Assembly: GCF_900115295.1 (NCBI RefSeq)
Contig: NZ_FOVZ01000005.1
Location: 186,001-250,000, forward strand
Length of the DNA: 64,000 nt
DNA from: Sphingomonas sp. OK281
GTDB taxonomy: Bacteria; Pseudomonadota; Alphaproteobacteria; Sphingomonadales; Sphingomonadaceae
Direction: 5' to 3'
The notes under the pieces were generated by a model. The model did no database searches. It worked only from the letters and a program-made list of their open reading frames with translations, and was not told the DNA's origin. The position numbers were made by a program, and so were the translations under genes. Below are positions 1-7,624 of this stretch, in pieces (positions within the stretch are counted from its first letter, which is position 1; each line of letters opens with the position of its first letter).

Positions 1-297
1 GTCGCTGCGACCAAATATGGCGGCGTCGTCGCGGCGTGCGGCCTTGCGCAGGGGGCGGATTTCCCGTCGTCGGTGATGCCGTTCATCCTGCGCGGTGTCA
101 GCTTGCTCGGGATCGACAGCGTCATGGCGCCGAAGGCCAAACGCCTGGTCGCGTGGCAGCGGCTGGCGAACGATCTCGACCCGGCGCTGCTTGACTCGAT
201 CGCTACCGAAGTCGGCCTCGCGGACGCGGTGCAGGCTGCGGCGGACCTGATTGACGGTAAGGTGCGCGGCCGCGTGCTGGTCGACGTGAACCGTTGA
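1..297 (+). CDS. acuI: Acrylyl-CoA reductase / YhdH-type quinone oxidoreductase, C-terminal part
   Basis: The first 98 codons are open from base 1, so the gene begins before the window. The visible part carries the end of the Rossmann fold (GGVVAACGLAQG) and the FILRGVSLLGIDSV segment typical of the YhdH/AcuI branch of medium-chain reductases, and it ends in GKVRGRVLVDV. AcuI enzymes reduce acrylyl-CoA to propionyl-CoA with NADPH; YhdH homologs are also called quinone oxidoreductases. The stop lies 19 bases before the next start, so it probably heads or belongs to the operon up to 4943. The family is clear; the substrate is inferred. Confidence 0.75.
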   Translation, partial: VAATKYGGVVAACGLAQGADFPSSVMPFILRGVSLLGIDSVMAPKAKRLVAWQRLANDLDPALLDSIATEVGLADAVQAAADLIDGKVRGRVLVDVNR

Positions 298-316
298 TCC
301 AAACAACAGGTGCATC

Positions 317-2005
317 ATGACCGAACCGCTCCCTTTGATCGTCGCCGGGCCGCCGCTTGCGGACGAGCCCGGCATCGGCGCGCTGACGCTCGGCGGGTGG
401 TTGCGCGAAGTCACCGCGCTGTACGGCTCGAGCGAGGCGCTGGTGCTGCACGAGGCTGGGCTGGACGGCGTCGAGGTGACGATCCGCTGGTCTTATGACG
501 ACCTATGGGAGCGTGCGAACGCGGTCGCCCGCGCGCTGATCGCGTGCGGGGTCGGGAAGGGTACGCGGGTCGGCGTGCTGATGACGAACCGGCCGGAATT
601 CCTGTCAGCGGTGTTCGGTACGGCATTGGCGGGTGGGGTGGCGGCGACGCTCAGTACGTTCTCGACGCAGGCCGAACTGGATCACCTGCTGCAAAGCTCG
701 GCCTGTTCGGTGCTGCTGCTCGAACGCACGGTGCTCAAGAAGGATTTCGTCGAGACGATCGGCGCGCTGGAGCCGGAGATAGCGACCGCGACGCCTGGTA
801 TGCTGGCCTCGCTGCGGTTTCCGTTCCTGCGCCACATCGTATCGATCGGTGGCGGCGACGGCGGCGGTGGTGCCGTGGAGGCGTGGGATGCGTTCCTCGG
901 GCGCGGCGATGGCGTGGCGCAGGCGCTGGTCGATGCGACTGCGGCGACCGTCACCCCGGCCGATCCGGGCGTGCTGTTCTTCTCGTCGGGATCGACCGCC
1001 AAGCCCAAGGGCATTCTCAGCGCACACCGTGGCCCGACGTTGCAGCTATGGCGCTGGAAACGCTTTCTGCAGGCGGGGCCGGATGCGCGCGCCTGGTCCG
1101 CCAACGGGTTCTTCTGGTCGGGCAATTTCGCGATGGCGATCGGCGGCGCGCTGTCGAGCGGTGGCAGCCTGATCCTCCAGGCGATTTTCCAGCCCGAGGA
1201 GGCGCTGGCGCTGATGGAGCGCGAGCGGGCGACGATGGCGTTCGCCTGGCCGCACCAATATGCGCAACTGGAAGGCGCTGCGAACTGGGCGGACGTCGAC
1301 CTGTCGAGCCTGCATTACGTCAACGTCGCGCTCGCGAAGCACCCGACGATCGACACCGACTGGCAGGAGCCGTGGTCGGCGTACGGCAATACCGAGACCT
1401 TCACGATCAGTGCAATCTACGATTCGGGTACGCCGGAGGCTAAGGCGGGCGTGGGGCACGGCTATCCGCTGGCGGGCAACGTGTTCAAGGTCGTCGATCC
1501 ACTGACCGGCGCGGTCGTGCCGCGTGGCGAACGCGGTGAACTCGCGGTTAAAGGCGCGACGATGATGCTCGGTTATATCGGCGTGCCGCTCGACGAGACG
1601 CTCGACGACGAGGGATTTTTCCGAACCGGCGATGGCGGTTATTTCGATGTGCAAGGCCGGCTGCACTGGGAGGGGCGGCTGAACGACATCATCAAGACAG
1701 GCGGCGCCAACGTCTCGCCGATCGAGATCGATACCGTGCTGAAGGCGCTACCCGGCGTGAAGGTAACGCAGACGGTCGGCGTGCCGCACGACACGCTGGG
1801 CGAGCTGGTCGTGACGTGCATCGTCCCGCATGTCGGCGCGACACTCGACGAGGAGGGCGTGCGTCGCTTCGCCAAGGAAAGTCTCGCTAGCTACAAGGTG
1901 CCGCGCCGCGTGCTGTTCTTCGGCGAGGACGAACTGGAACTGACCGGTAGCGCGAAGATCAAGACGGCGGATCTGAAGGCTTTGGTCGTCAAGCGGCTGG
2001 CGTGA
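317..2005 (+). CDS. Acyl-CoA synthetase (AMP-forming, class I adenylate-forming enzyme)
   Basis: A 562-residue protein of the ANL superfamily that would activate a carboxylic acid as acyl-AMP and then acyl-CoA. The phosphate-binding A3 motif FFSSGSTAKPKG lies near residue 218, YGNTE near 355 and the hinge motif FRTGDGGYFD near 435. The C-terminal GSAKIK at about 545 supplies the adenylation lysine. Length is normal for the family. The ATG follows CAACAGGTGCATC. The stop overlaps the GTG start of the next gene, so translation is probably coupled. The substrate cannot be read from sequence; neighbouring MaoC and SDR genes suggest it feeds a beta-oxidation-like route. Confidence 0.9.
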   Translation: MTEPLPLIVAGPPLADEPGIGALTLGGWLREVTALYGSSEALVLHEAGLDGVEVTIRWSYDDLWERANAVARALIACGVGKGTRVGVLMTNRPEFLSAVFGTALAGGVAATLSTFSTQAELDHLLQSSACSVLLLERTVLKKDFVETIGALEPEIATATPGMLASLRFPFLRHIVSIGGGDGGGGAVEAWDAFLGRGDGVAQALVDATAATVTPADPGVLFFSSGSTAKPKGILSAHRGPTLQLWRWKRFLQAGPDARAWSANGFFWSGNFAMAIGGALSSGGSLILQAIFQPEEALALMERERATMAFAWPHQYAQLEGAANWADVDLSSLHYVNVALAKHPTIDTDWQEPWSAYGNTETFTISAIYDSGTPEAKAGVGHGYPLAGNVFKVVDPLTGAVVPRGERGELAVKGATMMLGYIGVPLDETLDDEGFFRTGDGGYFDVQGRLHWEGRLNDIIKTGGANVSPIEIDTVLKALPGVKVTQTVGVPHDTLGELVVTCIVPHVGATLDEEGVRRFAKESLASYKVPRRVLFFGEDELELTGSAKIKTADLKALVVKRLA

Positions 2006-2415
2006 GCGATATCGCCGCGCAGGCGCTGGCGATCGCCAATCTGAAGGCGCGATATTGCCGTGCCGCCGATACTGCGGCCGAGGACATCGTAGCGGCGCGG
2101 GGGATGTTGGCAGACGTCTTCACCGCCGACTTCGTTGGCGATTACGGTTATGGACTGCTGCACGGACCCGCCGCGATCACCGACTTCCTGTGTGACGCCA
2201 TAGCGGGCGGCAGCGTGTGGATGATCCACATGCTCCACTCTCCGCGCATCGAGATCAACGGTGATGGCGCGACCGGTGATTGGATCGTGACGGCGCAGTC
2301 GAAACGGCGTGAGACGGGCGAGATATCGATCGTGCTCGGTCGCTATGCCGACGTGTTCCGGTACGGCGAAGACGGCTGGCGGATCGCGCGGATCACCTTC
2401 TCGCGGCCTGTCTAA
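2002..2415 (+). CDS. NTF2-like (SnoaL-type) protein
   Basis: A 137-residue protein starting at a GTG that overlaps the previous stop by four bases. The opening IANLKARYCRAADT and the closing pattern GEDGWRIARITFSR are the first helix and last strand of the alpha+beta cone fold of the SnoaL_4 group. Members include ketosteroid isomerase, polyketide cyclases, scytalone dehydratase and ring-hydroxylating dioxygenase beta subunits, so fold does not fix function. It is one of four such proteins in the window. In this operon a small isomerase or dehydratase role on an intermediate is plausible, but this is inference. Confidence 0.75.
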   Translation: MSDIAAQALAIANLKARYCRAADTAAEDIVAARGMLADVFTADFVGDYGYGLLHGPAAITDFLCDAIAGGSVWMIHMLHSPRIEINGDGATGDWIVTAQSKRRETGEISIVLGRYADVFRYGEDGWRIARITFSRPV

Positions 2416-2427
2416 AGACCGCCAAAC

Positions 2428-2493
2428 CGCTCCCGCGATGCCTGCGGGACGCTCCCGCGATGCCTGCGGAACGCTCCCGCGATGAGTGCCGTG
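2428..2493. repeat. Short tandem repeat, 22-bp unit, about three copies
   Basis: The unit CGCTCCCGCGATGCCTGCGG is part of a 22-base period seen at 2428-2449, again at 2450-2471 with one change, and in degraded form from 2472. It lies between the NTF2-like gene and the MaoC-like gene. The copies are contiguous, without spacers, so this is not a CRISPR array. Each copy contains CGATG, giving spurious upstream ATG codons in frame with the next gene. Confidence 0.85.
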
Positions 2494-2567
2494 GCCGCCT
2501 TGCCTTTTGTCCGGGCCGCCGGACAACAGATGCAACGATCGATCCACGGATCTCCCAGGAGCAGGCC

Positions 2568-3737
2568 ATGAGCATCATTCTCGACACGTCCGATATCGAT
2601 ACGTATCTGGGCAAGCCGATGCAGCCGGCGCGGATGGTCGATCCGTTCGCGAACAACGATATCCGCCGCTGGGTGCAGGCGATGCATTACCCGAACCGCC
2701 TGCATTACGATGCGATGTACGGCATGCAGAGCCGCTTCGGGCAGTTGATCGCGCCGCAATCCTTCCCTGTGACGATGGACGACGGCCACGGCTCCGCGCC
2801 GTCCTGTATCGGCCTCATTCCCAATTCGCACATGCTGTTCGGCGGCGACGAATGGTGGTTCTACGGTCCGCGCATCGTCGCGGGCGACCGGGTGTGGAAC
2901 GAGCGCATCCCGTTCGACTATACCGTCAAGGAGACCAAGTTCGGTGGCCCGACCTGCTTCCAGCGCGGCGACAATTTTTACTACAACCAGCACGGCGACC
3001 TGATCGCCAAGCAGCGCTCGACCTCGATCCGCTACAGCCAGGCGGCGGGGCAGGCAAACACCCCGACCGACAACCAGGACGATCCAATCTGGGGCGACGA
3101 GGAACTCGAGGCGCTGGAGACACGAAAGTTCGCATGGATCCAGATGCTCCATGAGCTCGGCCACAGTGCGCGCTATTGGGATACGGTGAAGGTCGGCGAT
3201 GTCCTGCCCGAACGCGTGTTCGGACCGCATTCGATCGTCAGCTTCACTACCGAATGGCGCAGCTACACGTTCACGCAGTGGGGCAGCATGCACCGCCGCA
3301 CCGACCTGAACATGGCCGAACTCGGTTTCACCGGGCCGATGGCGGGGCCCGAGCAGGACCCGACCGAGGAGGCGATCAATCCCGAGAACACCGATGGCGC
3401 CTATATCGGGCCGTCGCGCGGTCATCTGTTCCCGCGCTGGGCCCGCTTCATCGGCATGCCACGCGGCTATGGCTATGGCGCGTCAATGGGCGCGTGGATC
3501 ACCGACTATCTCGCCGGCTGGGCGGGGGAATGGGGCATGGTGCGGCATAGCGCCTGCAATTACCGGAGCCCCGCGCTGACCGGCGACATCACGATCCAGA
3601 CCGCGACCGTGACCGACGTCTTCATCGACGCGGACGGTCGCCACATGGTGCAGATCGAGGTGAAGATGCAGAACCAGACCGGCGCGATCCTGGCAACCGC
3701 GAAGGCCGAGGTCGAACTGCCCAGGCGGCCGGCATGA
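2568..3737 (+). CDS. MaoC-family acyl dehydratase-like protein, double hot-dog
   Basis: A 389-residue protein. The N-terminal half has the FAS1-like dehydratase signature: APQSFPVT near residue 62, then GGDEWWFYGPRIVAGDR near 91. The C-terminal half, from about residue 205 (VGDVLPERVFGP), looks like a second hot-dog domain, giving the two-domain layout of enoyl- or mesaconyl-CoA hydratases. The paired Asp/His of the classical hydratase-2 motif is not obvious, so activity is uncertain. I chose the ATG at 2568 because CAGGAG sits ideally upstream; an in-frame ATG at 2460 lies inside a tandem repeat and would add repeat-encoded residues. It probably hydrates an enoyl-CoA made from the upstream synthetase product. 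Confidence 0.75.
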   Translation: MSIILDTSDIDTYLGKPMQPARMVDPFANNDIRRWVQAMHYPNRLHYDAMYGMQSRFGQLIAPQSFPVTMDDGHGSAPSCIGLIPNSHMLFGGDEWWFYGPRIVAGDRVWNERIPFDYTVKETKFGGPTCFQRGDNFYYNQHGDLIAKQRSTSIRYSQAAGQANTPTDNQDDPIWGDEELEALETRKFAWIQMLHELGHSARYWDTVKVGDVLPERVFGPHSIVSFTTEWRSYTFTQWGSMHRRTDLNMAELGFTGPMAGPEQDPTEEAINPENTDGAYIGPSRGHLFPRWARFIGMPRGYGYGASMGAWITDYLAGWAGEWGMVRHSACNYRSPALTGDITIQTATVTDVFIDADGRHMVQIEVKMQNQTGAILATAKAEVELPRRPA

Positions 3738-3744
3738 GGAACGG

Positions 3745-4509
3745 ATGATGGCAGGTAAATTCTCGGGCAAGACGGTGCTGGTGACGGGGTCGGCGGGTGG
3801 CCTCGGCCGTGCCTATGCCGAGGCGTTCGCGCGCGAGGGCGCGCATCTGGTGCTGGCCGATCTGAAGCTGGACGGGCTCGATGAAAGCAAGGCGCTGGTC
3901 GAGCGCGCGGGGGGCAGCGCATCTGTCCACCGGGTCGATCTTGGCGTCGAAGAGGATATCCTCGCGTTTGCGGCCGTGGTGCTGGCGCTGCACGACAGCC
4001 TCGACGTGTTGATTAACAATGCGGGGATGCATGCGGGCGAGATCCAGCGCGGGTTCTTCGGGCTCGGCATGGCGAAGTGGCAACAGTTCTTCGCCGTGAA
4101 CACGCTTGGGCCGGTCCTGCTCGCCGAGGCGCTGCGACCCGCGCTCGCCAAGGCGAAGGGGTTGATCATCAACAAGTCGTCGATGGCGAGCTACACGCCC
4201 GCGACCGCCTACGGGATCACCAAGGCGGCGCTCAACGTCTTCACGAACGCTATGGCGATGCAGTTCGGCGCGGATGAGATACGCTGCGTCGGGATCGCGC
4301 CGGGACTGATGCAGACCGAGGCGGCACGCGGCGGAGTCGCCGACGATACGTGGGAGCGGCTGAAGGGCATGCAGTCGGTCAGGCGGCAGGGCACGGCCGA
4401 GGACATCGCCAACCTCGGCGTGTTCCTAGCGTCGGACGAGGGCAGCTTCGTCAACAACCAGACGATCCTGTGCGACGGCGGCAACCAGATGCGCGGCTTC
4501 CGGTTTTGA
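3745..4509 (+). CDS. SDR-family oxidoreductase
   Basis: A 254-residue classical short-chain dehydrogenase. It has the nucleotide-binding TGSAGGLGRAY near residue 12, an acidic residue after beta-2 (LADLK) that favours NAD over NADP, NNAG near 90, and the active-site serine then YGITK near 153. Two ATG codons are adjacent; GAGGA is better spaced for the second (3748). It lies 7 bases after the MaoC-like gene, and its stop overlaps the TTG start of the next gene. A role as 3-hydroxyacyl-CoA or alcohol dehydrogenase following hydration fits the operon order but is inferred. Confidence 0.85.
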   Translation: MMAGKFSGKTVLVTGSAGGLGRAYAEAFAREGAHLVLADLKLDGLDESKALVERAGGSASVHRVDLGVEEDILAFAAVVLALHDSLDVLINNAGMHAGEIQRGFFGLGMAKWQQFFAVNTLGPVLLAEALRPALAKAKGLIINKSSMASYTPATAYGITKAALNVFTNAMAMQFGADEIRCVGIAPGLMQTEAARGGVADDTWERLKGMQSVRRQGTAEDIANLGVFLASDEGSFVNNQTILCDGGNQMRGFRF

Positions 4510-4943
4510 CGAAGGCCCCGGTTTTGACGGAGATCGCGTTCGACGACTGGCTGGCGATCGCGAATGTGAAGGCGCGGTATTGCCGATTGCTGGACACGAA
4601 AGATTGGACAGGGTTCGCTGCGCTGTTCGCCGAGGACGCGGTGATCGACGCGACCGCATCGGGCGGACCGCGGCTCGACGGGCGCGATGCGGCGGTGGCG
4701 TACATCCGCACATCGCTGGAGCCGGCGGTGACGGTGCATCACGTCCATTCGCCGGAGATCGAGCTCGATGGGCACGGCGCGCGGGCGGTCTGGGCGATGC
4801 AGGATCGGCTGACCTGGCCGAACGGGCGCGTGCTGGACGCCGCGGGGCATTATCATGAGCGCTATGCGCGGGTGGATGGCGCGTGGCGGATCGCGGAGTC
4901 GCGGCTGACGCGGTTGTTTGTGGATATGCGGGTGGCGGAGTAG
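4506..4943 (+). CDS. NTF2-like (SnoaL-type) protein
   Basis: A 145-residue protein of the SnoaL_4 type, resembling the one at 2002-2415: WLAIANVKARYCRLLDTKDW at the start, VHHVHSPEIELDG in the middle and GAWRIAESRLTRL near the end. The start is probably TTG at 4506, overlapping the preceding SDR stop by four bases; a second in-frame TTG lies at 4524. No ATG fits without running deep into the SDR gene. It is the last gene of the operon and is followed by a repeat-rich gap. Function is unknown; a small isomerase or dehydratase is possible. Confidence 0.7.
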   Translation: MTKAPVLTEIAFDDWLAIANVKARYCRLLDTKDWTGFAALFAEDAVIDATASGGPRLDGRDAAVAYIRTSLEPAVTVHHVHSPEIELDGHGARAVWAMQDRLTWPNGRVLDAAGHYHERYARVDGAWRIAESRLTRLFVDMRVAE

Positions 4944-5020
4944 GAAAGTGCCCTCGTTCGGAACCGGCCCGCGAGCGGTGTATGCAGGCTGTCGTCACGA
5001 GGCATCATGCCTGCTACCTG

Positions 5021-5074
5021 TTCTCCCGCGAAGGCGGGAGCCCAGTCTGGGTCCCCGCCTTCGCGGGGAAACAT
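5021..5074. repeat. Intergenic hairpin repeat family A, copy 1
   Basis: The arms CCCGCGAAGGCGGG and CCCGCCTTCGCGGG flank an inner CCCAGTCTGGG palindrome, so a single strand folds into a long nested hairpin ending GGGGAAAC. Near-identical copies lie at 43537-43588 and 45832-45883. The copy sits in the 386-base gap (4944-5329) between two convergent genes. I see no gene in that gap; it holds this element and the second repeat at 5189-5292. Confidence 0.85.
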
Positions 5075-5188
5075 GGTTGGCGGGCGGCAAGGGGATAATC
5101 GCCGAGCAAGCCCGTGCAGCGGACGAGGCACACACGCATCTTCCCGACAAAATTGCCGCCCAGCGACTGCACGCGCGCTCTAGATCCG

Positions 5189-5292
5189 CCTCCCCGGCGG
5201 AGGCCGGGGCCCAGTTGGGGGACGGCTATGATGACGGACAGTGCGCCGTTATTGCCACCTCTCCAACTGGGCCCCGGCTTTCGCCGGGGAGG
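5189..5292. repeat. Long inverted repeat (family B) between convergent genes
   Basis: Two 30-base arms, 5189-5218 and 5263-5292, are reverse complements except for about three positions. Each arm contains GGCCCAGTTGG or its complement plus a CCCCGG palindrome. A 44-base spacer separates them. It looks like a mobile-repeat pair (REP/BIME-like) or a large bidirectional terminator between the operon ending at 4943 and the cupin gene ending at 5330. Confidence 0.8.
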
Positions 5293-5329
5293 TCCTGGGG
5301 TGTCGGTGACGCAGCCGAGATGATCGATT

Positions 5330-5767
5330 CTACGTCATCGCGGACGGCGGCAATTCATTCGCCCAGTTCTCGCGACTGCGGTTCACCGTACCCACCGCCT
5401 TCGCCCAGAACGCGGGATTGTCCGCGACCAGCTTGATGTCGAAGCTGTTCGAGCCGCGGAACTCCAATACCTCCACGCCGTCCGCGCCCGGCACGTAATG
5501 ATAGGGTACGTCGGCGCCGACGAAGAACCCATCGCCCTTCGCAAGCGTCTCGGTGCCGACGCGAAGAGAACCGGCGACAATATAATACAGACAGTCGACG
5601 TCGTGCGTGTGGCGGGGCAGGGGGAAGCCGCTCTTGAACCAGGCGTGCGTCAGGCTGAGGCCGGGCATCTCGAACAGCAGCTTGACCGTCGTACCCTCGA
5701 GCATCCCGGCATCGATCGCGGCGACCGCGCCGGTCATCTCGATTTCGGTCGGCATGCCCTGCGACAT
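5330..5767 (-). CDS. Cupin-domain protein
   Basis: A 145-residue single-domain cupin. The first metal motif PRHTHDVDCLYYIVAGSL lies near residues 50-67, and the second includes GADVPYHYVPG near 88-98, so His51, His53 and a histidine near 93 are candidate ligands. Cupins of this size are dioxygenases, isomerases or sensors. The ATG at 5767 is used here, but 24 codons upstream in the same frame also look coding and follow a well-placed GGGAG, with ATC where ATG is expected (see findings). It is divergent from the EthD-like gene at 5968. The substrate is unknown. Confidence 0.75.
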   Translation of the reverse strand: MSQGMPTEIEMTGAVAAIDAGMLEGTTVKLLFEMPGLSLTHAWFKSGFPLPRHTHDVDCLYYIVAGSLRVGTETLAKGDGFFVGADVPYHYVPGADGVEVLEFRGSNSFDIKLVADNPAFWAKAVGTVNRSRENWANELPPSAMT

Positions 5768-5896
5768 GATGCCGCTTTCCTCGAAGTCGCGCGCGTCGGC
5801 GGCGCGGAAGAGCGCGAAGCGAGGGTTGGTGGTAGCGATCGGAGGTCTCCCGGAGCGACGCGTGGAGGATGGTACATGCCGCCCGATGGGTCAAAT

Positions 5897-5911
5897 CGCA
5901 CCCGCGATATG
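5897..5911 (-). promoter_or_regulatory. Candidate shared operator, CATATCGCGGGTGCG
   Basis: On the minus strand this reads CATATCGCGGGTGCG, one of ten similar intergenic motifs in the window. It lies between the divergent cupin and EthD-like genes. Function as a regulator-binding site is inferred from recurrence only. Confidence 0.4.
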
Positions 5912-5967
5912 GCTTTCGTGCGCCACGGCTTAGACCCCTCCGAACGCGCAAAGCGAAGGGACGAGGG

Positions 5968-6750
5968 ATGAGCCTGTACACGACGATCCACCTTCACAAC
6001 GTGTTGGCGGGGCGCGAGGATGCGTACGGCGCATGGTTCGACGGGCCTCACTGCGACGCGCTAAAACGGCTGCGCGGGTTCGTGACGGCCGATCGGTACG
6101 AGGTGACGCCCGAACAGGTCATGCCCGACATTCCGCAGCCGTGGCGGTTCGTGAGCGTCTATGATTTCGACTATCCGGCGCCGGCAATCGACCTGCCCGC
6201 GCTCGCGCCGCTGCTCGCCGAGGCACGCGATGCCGGGCTGATCGACGATGCCGACGAGAGCGAACGTATCCACAGCTATGCGATGTATTCGGACTGGGTA
6301 TCCAGCCCCAACCACCAACCCGACAAGCCGTTGTCGGGCGTCAGCATCATTCTCGCCAATTTCGTTGCGGGTCGCGAGGCGGAGTATCAGCAATGGTACA
6401 CCGACGTGCACGGCCCGGAAGTGACGCGCGTCCCCGGCAAGGTGGCGATGAAGCGCGGCCGCCTGTCGCCGCTGCAGGTCGAGCCGGTCCGCTATTGCCC
6501 TGGTAGCGACCTCGTCCTCTGCGCGCTCCAGACCGATGACCTGCTGTTCACGGTGAAGGATTTCAGCGCACGCGCACGCGGCGTTTCGCCCAGTGGCATC
6601 GCGATGGCGCCGCGTTCCTCGGCTGGCTCGGTTGCGCGGACGGTGCATTATTTCCGCAAGGTCAGCGGCGGCGCGTTCTGGCCGGGGGGGGTCGCGTATG
6701 ACGGTGACCTGTCAGTCTATCCGGCCGACTTCGCGCGGCCCGCAGGTTGA
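5968..6750 (+). CDS. Duplicated EthD-like (dimeric alpha+beta barrel) protein
   Basis: A 260-residue protein starting at an ATG after GCGAAGGGACGAGGG. Two internal halves share a pattern: residues 1-50 have HLHNVLAGREDAYGAWFDGPHCD, and near 128-150 ILANFVAGREAEYQQWYTDVHGPEV repeats it. This H-G-P-type ferredoxin-like fold is seen in EthD and antibiotic-biosynthesis monooxygenases, normally as a dimer, so the gene looks like an intramolecular duplication. The reaction is unknown. It is followed by an SDR and an aldehyde dehydrogenase on the same strand. Confidence 0.65.
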   Translation: MSLYTTIHLHNVLAGREDAYGAWFDGPHCDALKRLRGFVTADRYEVTPEQVMPDIPQPWRFVSVYDFDYPAPAIDLPALAPLLAEARDAGLIDDADESERIHSYAMYSDWVSSPNHQPDKPLSGVSIILANFVAGREAEYQQWYTDVHGPEVTRVPGKVAMKRGRLSPLQVEPVRYCPGSDLVLCALQTDDLLFTVKDFSARARGVSPSGIAMAPRSSAGSVARTVHYFRKVSGGAFWPGGVAYDGDLSVYPADFARPAG

Positions 6751-6841
6751 GCTCGCAAGCATCGCGCGCACGATACGGTCGGCCCTTGCCGCATGCGGCG
6801 CGCGCGGGGCACTTAACGTCAAAGCATGTAGGAGCGGATAC

Positions 6842-7579
6842 GTGACAAAAACGATCGTGATCACGGGAGCGGGCGATGGTCTCGGCCGCGCGCTGGCCCG
6901 CCGCTTCGCCGCCGATGGCGAGACCGTCATCCTGTTAGGTCGGACGCTGTCGAAGGTGCAGGCGGTCGCGGACGAGATCGGCGCGCCGCACGTCGCGATA
7001 CAGTGCGACGTGGCGGACCCCGATGCGGTGCGCAGCGTCTTTGCGGGGATCGCCGAAACGCATTCGAAGATCGACGTGCTGATCAACAATGCGGGCGTCT
7101 ACGAGCCGTTCACGCTGACCGATGCGCGCGACGATCAGATCCTCAACCAGATATCGATCAATCTCGCCGGTCCGGTCTTCTGCGCGCGCGCCGCGCTGCC
7201 GTTGCTCCGCGGCGGCGGGCATATCATCAACGTCACCAGCGAATCCGTCGCGCTGCAGATGCCGATGCTGTGGATGTATGCGGGCGCCAAGACCGGGCTT
7301 GAACTCGTTTCGCACATGTGGGGTCGTGAGCTCGAGGCGGAGGGCGTTCGCGTCACCGTGGTTCGCGCGGGCATGATGATGGACGAGACCAAGACCGGCA
7401 GCGGCTGGCCGATGGAGGTCGCAGTCAAGTTCGCGCAGGAGAACGCCAAGATCGGCATCAACCTGCGCGAACGGCCGATCTCGCATTACAATTCAGTCAC
7501 CGACGCGTTTCGCGCGGTGCTCGACATGCCCGCCGATCTCCATGTCGGCCTCGTCACACTCAGCGGCAGCCGGCGCTGA
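6842..7579 (+). CDS. SDR-family oxidoreductase
   Basis: A 245-residue short-chain dehydrogenase beginning at GTG 6842 after AGGAGCGG. TGAGDGLGRA (near residue 8) is the cofactor loop, NNAG lies near 83, the catalytic serine is in NVTSESVAL near 138, and YAGAK is near 153. An arginine after beta-2 (LLGRTLSK) suggests NADP preference. Just downstream is an aldehyde dehydrogenase, so an alcohol-to-aldehyde step followed by aldehyde-to-acid oxidation is a reasonable but unproven reading. Confidence 0.85.
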   Translation: MTKTIVITGAGDGLGRALARRFAADGETVILLGRTLSKVQAVADEIGAPHVAIQCDVADPDAVRSVFAGIAETHSKIDVLINNAGVYEPFTLTDARDDQILNQISINLAGPVFCARAALPLLRGGGHIINVTSESVALQMPMLWMYAGAKTGLELVSHMWGRELEAEGVRVTVVRAGMMMDETKTGSGWPMEVAVKFAQENAKIGINLRERPISHYNSVTDAFRAVLDMPADLHVGLVTLSGSRR

Positions 7580-7624
7580 TCCGTCGACCCTGATTCCCCT
7601 GTTCCCGTTAGAAAGACCCTCGCC

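Noticed and set aside
2428-2493. Possible CRISPR-like repeat
   Set aside because: Units are contiguous, only about three, without spacers and without cas genes nearby.
5355-5981. 208-codon arginine-rich open frame overlapping the cupin gene
   Set aside because: It is another frame of the cupin gene region; the cupin motifs are in the frame called.
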